Translations under genes and position numbers: made by a program | Shown here: positions 27,064-34,283 of the stretch, piece by piece | Position numbering within the stretch: the stretch's first letter is position 1 | Layout: every line of letters starts with the position of its first letter | Notes under the pieces: model-generated | Databases searched by the model: none | What the model saw: only the letters and a program-made list of their open reading frames with translations | What the model was told of the DNA's origin: nothing | DNA from: Burkholderia puraquae | Lineage (GTDB): Bacteria; Pseudomonadota; Gammaproteobacteria; Burkholderiales; Burkholderiaceae | Direction of reading: 5' to 3' | Length of the DNA: 64,000 nucleotides | NCBI RefSeq assembly: GCF_002099195.1 | Contig: NZ_NBYX01000008.1 | Coordinates: 242,284 to 306,283 of the forward strand

Positions 27064-28119
27064 TCAGTAAGCTCCCTCCCGTCGCATCACGACCTTGACG
27101 GTTCGCAGCAAGATGCCGAAGTCGAGCAGCGGCGACCATTGCTTCACGTACGACACATCGAGCGAGACGCGCTGCGCGTAATCGACATTGCTGCGTCCGC
27201 TCACTTGCCATAGCCCGGTAATGCCGGGCGTGCTCATGAGGTAGTAGTGCGCATCGCTGCCATAGCGGGCGAGTTCCTGGTCGACGATGGGGCGCGGGCC
27301 CACGAGGCTCATTTCACCGCGCAGCACGTTCCACAATTGAGGCAATTCGTCGAGGCTGGTACGGCGCAGGAAATGACCGACCGGCGTGATGCGCACGTCG
27401 TTCTTCAGCTTGAAATCCCGTATCCATTCCGCGCGCGCCTCCGGATCCCGGGCAAGTGTTTCGCGCAACACTTCGTCGGAATTGACGACCATCGTGCGGA
27501 ACTTCAGGCACCGGAAACGCGTTCCATCCCGGCCGACACGGACGTGCCCGAAGATGGCCGGCCCCCCGTCGCGCTTCACGACAATAATTAGTATTACGAA
27601 TAATGGCGCCAGAATAAAAAGAAGCGGAATCGAAAGCGCGAGATCGAAAACGCGCTTGAACACGAGCCGCAGCATTCGAGAGGCCACTACCGGCCCTTGT
27701 GCCGCCACACTGCGCGCCCGCCGGCCGAAGCGCACGAACAGCTTGAGCACTGCGAGCGCGAGCGTGCGTGCCAGCAGCATCCCGAGCCCGCTTGTGATCG
27801 TCCAGTAGATGAACCATAGTCCGCGTACCAGATGCAGCCGGTGCAATACGAAGAGCAATGCGTATCCGCCCGCCTGCACGATAAGCCACGCGACAATCGC
27901 TCGACTCATCAGGTTGACCGCCGAGCGTTCGCGAGTGCCGCGATACAGTCCGCATGCCGGAAACACGGACAGCGCGAGCGCAACCGCAAAAGCCACGAGC
28001 AAGCCATCGAATCCGGAGTGCGACAGGCCGTCGGCCGGAAACCCGAAATGCAATGCGCCAAAGGCGCCGACCACGATCAACGTGCCGTCGATCACGCGCA
28101 AGAAGAACCCGTCCATCAT
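27064..28119 (-). CDS. Initiating undecaprenyl-phosphate sugar phosphotransferase, compact form
   Basis: A roughly 351-residue polyprenyl-phosphate hexose-1-phosphate transferase that starts the repeat unit on undecaprenyl phosphate. The N-terminus has four hydrophobic helices (residues 5-130); the catalytic PglC-like domain follows: FGHVRVGRDGTRFRCLKFRT, then LRRTSLDELPQLWNVL, SLVGPRP and TPGITGLWQVSGRSNVDYA. Family members of the WbaP/WcaJ/BceB type are about 460 residues with a Rossmann-like domain between helices and catalytic part; here that middle domain is absent. Start 28119 has GGGG a few bases upstream; 28131 and 28116 are alternatives. It is the first gene after the sigma-54-like promoter. 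Confidence 0.9.
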   Translation of the reverse strand: MMDGFFLRVIDGTLIVVGAFGALHFGFPADGLSHSGFDGLLVAFAVALALSVFPACGLYRGTRERSAVNLMSRAIVAWLIVQAGGYALLFVLHRLHLVRGLWFIYWTITSGLGMLLARTLALAVLKLFVRFGRRARSVAAQGPVVASRMLRLVFKRVFDLALSIPLLFILAPLFVILIIVVKRDGGPAIFGHVRVGRDGTRFRCLKFRTMVVNSDEVLRETLARDPEARAEWIRDFKLKNDVRITPVGHFLRRTSLDELPQLWNVLRGEMSLVGPRPIVDQELARYGSDAHYYLMSTPGITGLWQVSGRSNVDYAQRVSLDVSYVKQWSPLLDFGILLRTVKVVMRREGAY

Positions 28120-28452
28120 TGACCCCGACATATACGAAATATCGATTGATTATTTATTTCGCAATACTAATTTTATGACTTGACTGGATTATTTGAATCG
28201 ATTAATGGCTACGCGCACGCCTGCATGCCGGCGGATCGGCTCTGCTGGAATCTGCCAGCCCGTTCCGTTGCGACGAGAATGACTTCGTTCCCGGACCGGC
28301 CCGAATCGATTGGCCTGCCGGAGCGATCAATGGTGTGAATGCCCGGATTCGACCGCTTCGCCCCCGCGTCGCGTCCGGATTTCGGAGTGTGGTTTCGATT
28401 CATGATCGGTCTATCGTTCTGGTATTCGTTACTGCGGCACACATCGTGTAAC

Positions 28453-28467
28453 GCACAATCCGTGCCA
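28453..28467 (-). promoter_or_regulatory. Sigma-54-type promoter of the exopolysaccharide operon
   Basis: The minus strand reads TGGCACG, GATT, GTGC. It matches the RpoN consensus TGGCACG-N4-TTGC with a single mismatch and correct GG-N10-GC spacing. The predicted start is near 28441. It points at the initiating transferase gene. Its surrounding 36 bp (28434-28469) align without gaps to the promoter of the H-NS-like gene (26 of 36 identical). Confidence 0.75.
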
Positions 28468-28564
28468 CTGTTACGAATTTTCTTGCTGCATTGCAAAAAA
28501 ATGCCAACAAAACAATGACCTATGATTTTTTTCTCAAACCGTCTGATTAATTAAGCTTCCATGC

Positions 28565-28627
28565 GTAAAACGTTTGCGAATCGAGAACCGTGTCGCCCGT
28601 TACGTAACGACACCCCGTAACGCACAC
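28565..28627. promoter_or_regulatory. Three-block upstream activator array, copy B
   Basis: The blocks GTAAAACGTTTGCG (28565-28578), GTTACGTAACGACAC (28599-28613) and CGTAACGCACAC (28616-28627) repeat copy A base for base in all 41 block positions, with the same 20-bp and 2-bp spacers, while the 20-bp spacer itself is largely different. The array ends 98 bp upstream of the sigma-54-like element. Conservation of blocks but not spacer argues for protein binding rather than recent duplication. Confidence 0.78.
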
Positions 28628-28911
28628 ACGATGGAAATAACGCCAGCAATTCGATTCCATGTGTCAGACGCGGGAAAATGAGGGGGATATTTCGATGTCA
28701 CCGGAAATCTTCCGGTTATTTTCCTGCATCGGATCTGGACGGGCTGTTCACTGGCGAACAAAAGGAAACGACTGTGCATTTCCGGTTTCCGCCAGAAATC
28801 AAATGCTCGATAAATGACGAGCGTCGCGAAGACTTGCGCTGGCGCGCATCTGCACCTCGCTTCGGCGCCGGTGAAATGAAATCGATCGTCATGGCCGCAT
28901 GAACGCGCGCA

Positions 28912-29266
28912 TCAGGCCGGTTTGCGCTGGCGAACCGGCTCACCCTTGAGCAGCACCGCCCCTTTTCCGCGCTCGCTCGACGCATCGCCCTGGTTCCTCA
29001 GCGGGCAATCGTTCATCGTCATCGGCAAACGTATACAGGTCGTAGCCATTCTTCTGCCTTGCGCTCGCACCCAGCCCCGCAAGTCGGGGGCGATGACGGG
29101 ATGGCTCGATTTCATCGCGTTTATCACACCACGCCAGATTTCCCACACAGGGGGGCCATCCGTGCAGGAAGAGGATCGCCGGCCCCGAGCCAGCAGTGGC
29201 TACATCGATCGTGGTTCCGGTGGCGCTGATTCGCCGAACCAGAAAGTCATTCATATGGGTGTTCAT
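28912..29266 (-). pseudogene. Decayed alpha/beta-hydrolase gene
   Basis: From ATG 29266 the frame reads MNTHMNDFLVRRISATGTTI, then AGSGPAILFLHGWP, the oxyanion-hole region of an alpha/beta hydrolase. It then loses register: the expected continuation WEIWRGVINAMKSSHPVIAP plus DLRG lies in another frame (about 29090-29148), and ARQKNGYDLYTFADD lies in the first frame again. After a few dozen residues it jumps to a short tail. The nucleophile-elbow GxSxG and the His end are gone. At least two frameshifts plus a large internal deletion make it non-functional. Confidence 0.7.
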
Positions 29267-29718
29267 GCTGTGCCTTGGCCCAACCGTCCCGGTCACGGTG
29301 GAGTACAGCATCGCGCCGCTTGGAAAGTCGCGGGTCAAGCTGATTGAGCCACCAAGGGAATAGGCGATCAAAAATCTGCCTCGCGTTGAACAAGCACGCA
29401 AGACGGGGACGGTTGGCGGCCGCAAATCGGCGCAATCGAGACGACTAGCGCGCGACAGTTTTCCGGTGGGCGCGGTACCAGTGCGAACACATCCGCGGTA
29501 GCTTTCAACGGAACACCCACCTGCGGGCAGTGGGCAGTGGGCAGTGGGCAGTGCCAATCGCGCTGATCCATGTTTCAGGAACACGACAATCCCCTGCTTC
29601 TTTCAGGCCACCTGATTCAATCGATATTTTCGACATCAATTGACACGAACCAGTCACAACCGCGCATCGCGACTGTCATTCAGCGCCATGTTTGATATGT
29701 GAATCACACAGATCGATT
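29267..29718. other. Non-coding interval with a heptamer repeat
   Basis: About 450 bp without a supportable gene, between two gene relics. It contains four perfect tandem copies of GGGCAGT at 29525-29552. Confidence 0.5.
29525..29552. repeat. Tandem heptamer repeat, GGGCAGT x4
   Basis: Four uninterrupted copies of the 7-bp unit in non-coding DNA. It is one of three heptamer arrays in this window with different units. Confidence 0.9.
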
Positions 29719-29963
29719 TCATTCCAGCAACTCGACCTGCATTTCAATCGACCGGGCATCCTGCATCGTAAAAAGACACATGGCCCGGAAATACGCGTTG
29801 GCAAACGAAAGCGTTTCACGGGCATACGGGTTGAAGCCGTCCACGGCGGCTATCCTCCGCCTGACAAGGATTTCAGCCCGATGCCTGCCGGAATGAACAG
29901 CTTCAGCACATCGTCGGTCGCCCCTGTGTTTAGTAGCGCAAGCGAAAAATCCTGATCAAACAT
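29719..29963 (-). pseudogene. Unrecognised gene relic split by a frameshift
   Basis: From ATG 29963 the frame encodes MFDQDFSLALLNTGATDDVL, then KLFIPAGIGLKSLSGG, and hits a stop at 29850. Immediately afterwards another frame continues with protein-like sequence, VDGFNPYARETLSFANAYFR followed by MQDARSIEMQVELLE, to a stop at 29719. Both halves look coding (balanced, amphipathic composition unlike the arginine-rich shadow frames around). I do not recognise the family; the second half has a faint resemblance to secreted-filament or phasin-like helices, which I cannot defend. Confidence 0.4.
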
Positions 29964-30282
29964 CCATACCACCAGCAAGTTTTCAATGCCTGAAAAATTC
30001 ACTGAATAAATACAATCAAAACGGTGTGTTTACGGCAAAAAATCGACGACCTTTAGCCCGCACTGCCCCACCCCACTCCCGCCTGCATTTTTCTCAACAA
30101 TGATTACAAAAAATTACCAAGTAATACCGATTTAAATATACGATGGCGCACGTCCTTACGTTTTCCCGACACTCCCGTAACCCCCGGGAACGCGTCGCGC
30201 CGGAGACGGCCTGCAGGCGAATCGCCGCAGGCCGTCTCGGCAGCCGCGCGTCACGGGATCGCTTTTCAACCGGAGACCACCC
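29964..30282. other. Leader region of the orphan fliD
   Basis: About 320 bp, AT-rich from 29970 to 30150, then GC-rich with a long hairpin (30203-30238). No good match to a sigma-28 flagellar promoter (TAAA-N15-GCCGATAA) was found by eye. Confidence 0.45.
30203..30238 (+). promoter_or_regulatory. Strong hairpin in the fliD leader
   Basis: Perfect 12-bp arms, GAGACGGCCTGC (30203-30214) and GCAGGCCGTCTC (30227-30238), enclosing AGGCGAATCGCC, which can itself extend the stem (GGCG/CGCC around AAT, with one bulged A). It ends 44 bp before the start codon. No T-run follows, so it is not a standard terminator on the plus strand; it may be a terminator of a minus-strand transcript or a leader structure. 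Confidence 0.6.
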
Positions 30283-31785
30283 ATGGCAACGAACACGCCC
30301 GTGACCAGCGGCGCGAACGCGAACAGCCTGTTGCAACAGGCGGCGCAATCGATCATCAACGGCTCGACCGGCAATCCGTCGATGGACGTCGGCACGCTCG
30401 TCAAGACGCTGGTGAACGCGAAGACGGCGGGCCGGGCCGCGGCGCTGGCCGCGTCGCAGGCAACCGGCACCACGCAGATTTCCGCATTCGGCGCGCTGTC
30501 GTCGGCGCTGGGTGCGCTCGAGGCGGGCCTCACCTCGCTGACGAATGGCGGGCTGCAGTCGACGTTCACCGCGGTCGCAAGCGGCAAGGGCCTGACTGCG
30601 ACGGCGGGTGCGGGCGCGGTCGCCGGCACCTACACGGTCGGCGTCACGCAGATCGCGACCGCGCAGGCGCTGGCTTCGTCGGGCTTCGACGGGAAAAAGG
30701 CGCTCGGCACCGGCACACTGACGCTATCGCTCGGCAGCCAGTCGTTCAAGGTCGACGTCAACGGCACGAACAACACGCTGTCGGGCATCGCGGCCGCAAT
30801 CAACTCCGCGTCGAACAACCCGGGGATTAGCGCGACGGTCATCAACGGCACCGACGGCGCGCACCTCGTGCTCGCATCGTCGAAGACGGGCTCGGCGAAC
30901 GCGATCAGCGTCGCGGTCGGCAACGTGGCCAACGACAACGGGCTGTCGAACCTCGGCGTCACGTCGACGGCCGACACGTCCGGCGGCGCGTCGAAGATCG
31001 ATTCGGCGAACAGCGCGGCCGCGTGGCGGCAAAGCGCCGTCGCGCAGGACGCGAAGTTCACGCTCAACGGCATCGCGTCGACCAGCGCGAGCAACGCGGT
31101 GTCGGGTGTGCTGAGCGGTGTCACGCTGAACCTGTCGGCGGCCGCGGTCAGCGCGACCGATACGCAGACGCTGACGGTCAGCACCGATACGAAGTCGCAG
31201 GCAGCCACGATCACGAATTTCGTGAACCTGTACAACACCGTCGTCAAGACGACGGGCGCGCTGTCGAGCTACACGGCAGGGGCAAGCTCGCAGGGCGCGC
31301 TGATCGGCGATTCGACGCTCAACACGATCCGCAACTCGCTCGCGTCGATCGTCGCGCGCGGCGTCCCCAACGAGAACGGCAACGGGCACACGAACCTGTT
31401 GGCGATCGGCATCTCGCTCGAGAAGGACGGCACGCTGAAAGTCGACAGCGCGAAGCTCGACAGTGCGCTGACCAACAACCCGTCGGGGGTCGCGCGCCTG
31501 TTCAACTCGACGAACGGGATAGGCACGCGCCTGACCGAGCAGATCGCGCCCTTCACGAAAAAAGGCGGGATGATCGAAGTGCGCACGAACGCGCTGAGCG
31601 CCGACCTGAAGCGCATCACGCAGCAGCAGACGGACCTGGCCGACTACGCCACGCAATTGACCAAGCAGTACCAGGCGCAGTTCACGGCGCTCAACACGCT
31701 GATGGCCAAGATGAACTCGAACACGCAGTACCTGACGCGGCTGTTCGGCGGCGCCAACAGTAGCGGCACGCTGTCGAACAAGTGA
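30283..31785 (+). CDS. fliD: Flagellar filament cap protein FliD, orphan copy
   Basis: A 500-residue FliD (HAP2), which caps the flagellar filament and helps flagellin fold. The N-terminal domain has VGTLVKTLVNAKTAGRAAAL and TQISAFGALSSALGALEAGL; the central D2/D3 part is Ala/Ser/Thr/Asn rich; the C-terminal domain has NFVNLYNTVVKTTGALSSY, then LIGDSTLNTIRNSLASIV, LLAIGISLEKDGTLKVDSAK and the terminal coiled coil YATQLTKQYQAQFTALNTLM. GGAG precedes the ATG. No flagellar genes flank it, so it is likely an extra copy beside the main flagellar locus elsewhere, or a cap for an alternative filament. Confidence 0.9.
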   Translation: MATNTPVTSGANANSLLQQAAQSIINGSTGNPSMDVGTLVKTLVNAKTAGRAAALAASQATGTTQISAFGALSSALGALEAGLTSLTNGGLQSTFTAVASGKGLTATAGAGAVAGTYTVGVTQIATAQALASSGFDGKKALGTGTLTLSLGSQSFKVDVNGTNNTLSGIAAAINSASNNPGISATVINGTDGAHLVLASSKTGSANAISVAVGNVANDNGLSNLGVTSTADTSGGASKIDSANSAAAWRQSAVAQDAKFTLNGIASTSASNAVSGVLSGVTLNLSAAAVSATDTQTLTVSTDTKSQAATITNFVNLYNTVVKTTGALSSYTAGASSQGALIGDSTLNTIRNSLASIVARGVPNENGNGHTNLLAIGISLEKDGTLKVDSAKLDSALTNNPSGVARLFNSTNGIGTRLTEQIAPFTKKGGMIEVRTNALSADLKRITQQQTDLADYATQLTKQYQAQFTALNTLMAKMNSNTQYLTRLFGGANSSGTLSNK

Positions 31786-31990
31786 TGAGCGTCCGGGCCG
31801 CGCGATGATCGTGGCGGCTGCCGCCGGTCAATGGATCGACCGGTTCGCGCCGCGGCGCACGGTGTCCCGCCTGGAAACGTCGCTCACGCCCCGCGGAGCG
31901 CAAGCATGTGCCGGTTTTCCTTCCCCGGTTCGCTGCATTGCATGCAGGCAGGCATGCCTGCCCCGCGGTTCGCCGGAAACGGGCGTGCCG

Positions 31991-32581
31991 TCAGCCGAGA
32001 CCTTCGACGCGATCGGCGAACAAGTCGATCGCACGCGACACCTGACGCCCGAAATAGCCCGGCCGCTCGCGCTCGTAGGCACGGAGCAGCGACGTGCATT
32101 CACGCTCCGCCCAGCGCCACACGGGGCCCTGTTTCGCAAAGACCGGGTGATCGTGCAGCTCGGCCGGTACCGTGTGCTCGTCGTCCCAGCCCCAGAAATA
32201 GGCCTGGTGCGCACGCGCGAACGGCATCCCCAGATTGCTCGCCACGGTCTCGTCGTGGCGCAGCGTGAAATCGACGATTTCCTTGCGCACACGGCCGCCG
32301 ATATCGTCGTGACGCGCTTCGATCCAGCAGTGATACCTCGCCAGTTGCGACAGATGCCGCGCGGTGCGGCGCCGCTCGCGCGTCGTGCACAGCGCATACA
32401 GGTTGCCGCCGCCGAAATCCAGCACCTCCCCACCCGCGAATGAGCGGTAAGGCTTGCCGGTCAGCAGCGTCAGCACCTGCGCACCGACGATCGCATAGTC
32501 GGCACATCGCATGTAGCCGCTGCGCGTCGTCGCTTCGGACACGCTCCGGTGGACGACTTCATCGATCACGGCGTGCAGCAT
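31991..32581 (-). CDS. Conserved hypothetical protein, transglutaminase-like candidate
   Basis: A 197-residue protein if read from ATG 32581 (MLHAVIDEVVHRSVSEATTR); the frame is open further upstream and a longer form cannot be excluded. It contains CADYAIVGAQVLTLLTG, then GGEVLDFGGGNLYALC, RYHCWIEARHDDIGGRV and EIVDFTLRHD. Cys, then His-Cys-Trp-Ile-Glu, then Val-Asp-Phe is the order of catalytic Cys/His/Asp in transglutaminase-like and related DUF2026 proteins, a family I recall but cannot verify here. Convergent with fliD; upstream is a 700-bp non-coding region. Confidence 0.65.
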   Translation of the reverse strand: MLHAVIDEVVHRSVSEATTRSGYMRCADYAIVGAQVLTLLTGKPYRSFAGGEVLDFGGGNLYALCTTRERRRTARHLSQLARYHCWIEARHDDIGGRVRKEIVDFTLRHDETVASNLGMPFARAHQAYFWGWDDEHTVPAELHDHPVFAKQGPVWRWAERECTSLLRAYERERPGYFGRQVSRAIDLFADRVEGLG

Positions 32582-33294
32582 GGCGTCAACCGGTGCCGCC
32601 AGGATCGGCGGCTGGCTTGTCGTCGTGACTTGTTGGATGGAAAGCGGATGCGGATTCAACGGTTCGTCAGTAAAAGCGCTCGGCGGCGCAACATTACGAA
32701 TCGTTACAAGAAGCGATGGGACGGGTTGATCAGATTTGTATGCTTTTGTCGTCCAACGTGAACATGCGCCGGTCAGCCGGCGGCAGCAGATCGCGGGACG
32801 CAACAGGGCGGATGGGCGCGTGGTGGCGTTGCGTTCGCGGCTCGCGGCTCGCGGCTCGCGGCTCGCGGCTCGCGGCTCGCAGGCGGCGCGATGGTGCGAT
32901 GGTGCGATGGGATAGATGAAGATGGCGCCGTGCCTCGGCATCGTGCCGGCGGTACGCCGTCGTTCGCGACAACGGGCAGCCCGCGCGGCGGCCCAGCCGC
33001 TACAGGCGGCTTTGCCGCCTTCGCCAGCATTGAAAATCCCGGCAGGTTCGCCGCGTTAAGCGTTCGGCCCGAACGCCGCGCCGGGTTCACACCATCCAGC
33101 GCATGGCAGATACGCCACTAGCGCCGCGTGTCCAACGCGTGCGCGCCGCATCGCGACAAAGCGACCGTGCTTGCGGCCAGCGCGCGCCGCTACCGCGCGC
33201 TTTCCGCCGCACTCATGCGAGCGAAGGCGGCCGCCTGCCCGGCACGTCATACGGTCGCGCATCGCAAGACTCGGACGGCACACCACGCGCGCAA
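32582..33294. other. 713-bp interval with short tandem repeats, no gene
   Basis: No supportable gene. It holds a heptamer array (32841-32880), an octamer array GCGATGGT (32888-32911, two copies plus one variant) and an AT-richer patch at 32690-32720 containing ATTACGAATCGTTAC, possibly the promoter region of the minus-strand gene below. Confidence 0.5.
32834..32911. repeat. Tandem heptamer (CTCGCGG) and octamer (GCGATGGT) repeats
   Basis: Five perfect copies plus a partial one of CTCGCGG at 32841-32880, preceded by one variant copy (TTCGCGG), then two copies and one variant of GCGATGGT at 32888-32911. All are in non-coding DNA. Such arrays are prone to slippage. Confidence 0.9.
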
Positions 33295-34239
33295 TTACGC
33301 AGCGATCCGCCGGCGGAAATGCTCGGTGCCGGCCACGATCTTGTCGAGCACCGCATCGAGCGCCCAGAATCGTTCGCGCACGTCGTAGTCGATCGCGCGG
33401 CAATTGATCGACCCGAACGTGCCGATCCGCTGGTGGTAGAGCTTCGCGAGCGCCGGGTACCCCAACACCTCCGATACGGCCGAGACGACGAGAAACGTCG
33501 AAAGCTCGTCGGCCAGCGCCGGATTCGTATGTGCTTGCGTGCGCAACCACCGGTACAGATCCGGATGGAAGTTGGTGAACACGCCGTTGAAGCCGGCGGA
33601 ACCCGCTTTCATCGCATCCCAGGCAATCGCGGCGTTCGCGTTGAGGATCTTCATCGGCGAACCCTCGGCGAGCGCGACCCGCCGCTTCACCGTCTCCAGG
33701 TCGCAGCTCACGTCCTTGAGCATCACGAACCGGCCCGTGTCGATGCACGCGCGCAGCTCGTCATCCGACAGCAGCCGCCGATAAGGCGCCGGACACTCGT
33801 ACAACCCGAGCGGCAAATCCGCCGGCAATTGCGCGAGCAGCCGGTGAAGATGGTCGAGCAACGCGGCACTGCCCTTGCGCTGCGGATCGAGGCGATTGGT
33901 CACGAGCACGACGCCCTGCGCGCCCGATTCGGCCGCGGCGCACAGCTCCGCGACCTGCGCGTCGAGATCGTCGCTGATGTGCCCGGACGCGACGACGGGC
34001 ACGCGCCCGGCCACCCGTTCGACCACGAAGCGCGCGAGCTCCGCGCGTTCGGCCAGGCTCAGGAACTGCATCTCGCTCGATTGCGCGACCGCGAACAACG
34101 CATCGGCGCCGTGCGCCAGATACCATTCGATCAGCCGCTCGAGCCCGGCGTAGTCGATCGCGCCGGCATCGTCGAACGGCGTCAGCATCACCGGTACGAT
34201 GCCCTCGATGGTCACGTTCGATTGCTGCGGGTGTTGCAT
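33295..34239 (-). CDS. Dihydrodipicolinate synthase/N-acetylneuraminate lyase family aldolase
   Basis: A 314-residue class I aldolase of the DapA/NanA superfamily. Recognisable parts: IEGIVPVMLTPFDDAGAID, then GADALFAVAQSSEMQFLSLA and LERLIEWYLAHGA. The Schiff-base lysine is in RFVMLKDVSCD (about residue 175) and the conserved tyrosine in LGLYECPAPYR (about residue 147). SSEMQFLS replaces the usual GTTGE(x)xxL/S motif of true DapA, so the substrate is a different 2-keto acid. AAGGAGA precedes the ATG. It follows the MFS gene by 44 bp in an operon with the sugar kinase. Confidence 0.88.
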   Translation of the reverse strand: MQHPQQSNVTIEGIVPVMLTPFDDAGAIDYAGLERLIEWYLAHGADALFAVAQSSEMQFLSLAERAELARFVVERVAGRVPVVASGHISDDLDAQVAELCAAAESGAQGVVLVTNRLDPQRKGSAALLDHLHRLLAQLPADLPLGLYECPAPYRRLLSDDELRACIDTGRFVMLKDVSCDLETVKRRVALAEGSPMKILNANAAIAWDAMKAGSAGFNGVFTNFHPDLYRWLRTQAHTNPALADELSTFLVVSAVSEVLGYPALAKLYHQRIGTFGSINCRAIDYDVRERFWALDAVLDKIVAGTEHFRRRIAA

Positions 34240-34283
34240 CTGTTTCTCCTTGCTTCAGTGAATGTTGGCCGCAAGCCGCGTGC

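Larger units (their letters stand above)
28132..28911. other. Upstream control region of the exopolysaccharide operon
   Basis: 780 bp with no credible gene. AT-rich blocks lie at 28130-28200 and 28480-28560. The interval carries the sigma-54-like element at 28453-28467 and the three-block array at 28565-28627. The predicted leader from about 28441 to the first gene is roughly 320 nt. Frames within it (for example 28678-28902) have no recognisable content. Confidence 0.6.

Noticed and set aside
32690..32720. ATTACGAATCGTTAC upstream of the unknown gene, resembling the EPS activator blocks
   Set aside because: Shares only TTACG/GTTAC cores, lacks the three-block spacing and no sigma-54 element is near.
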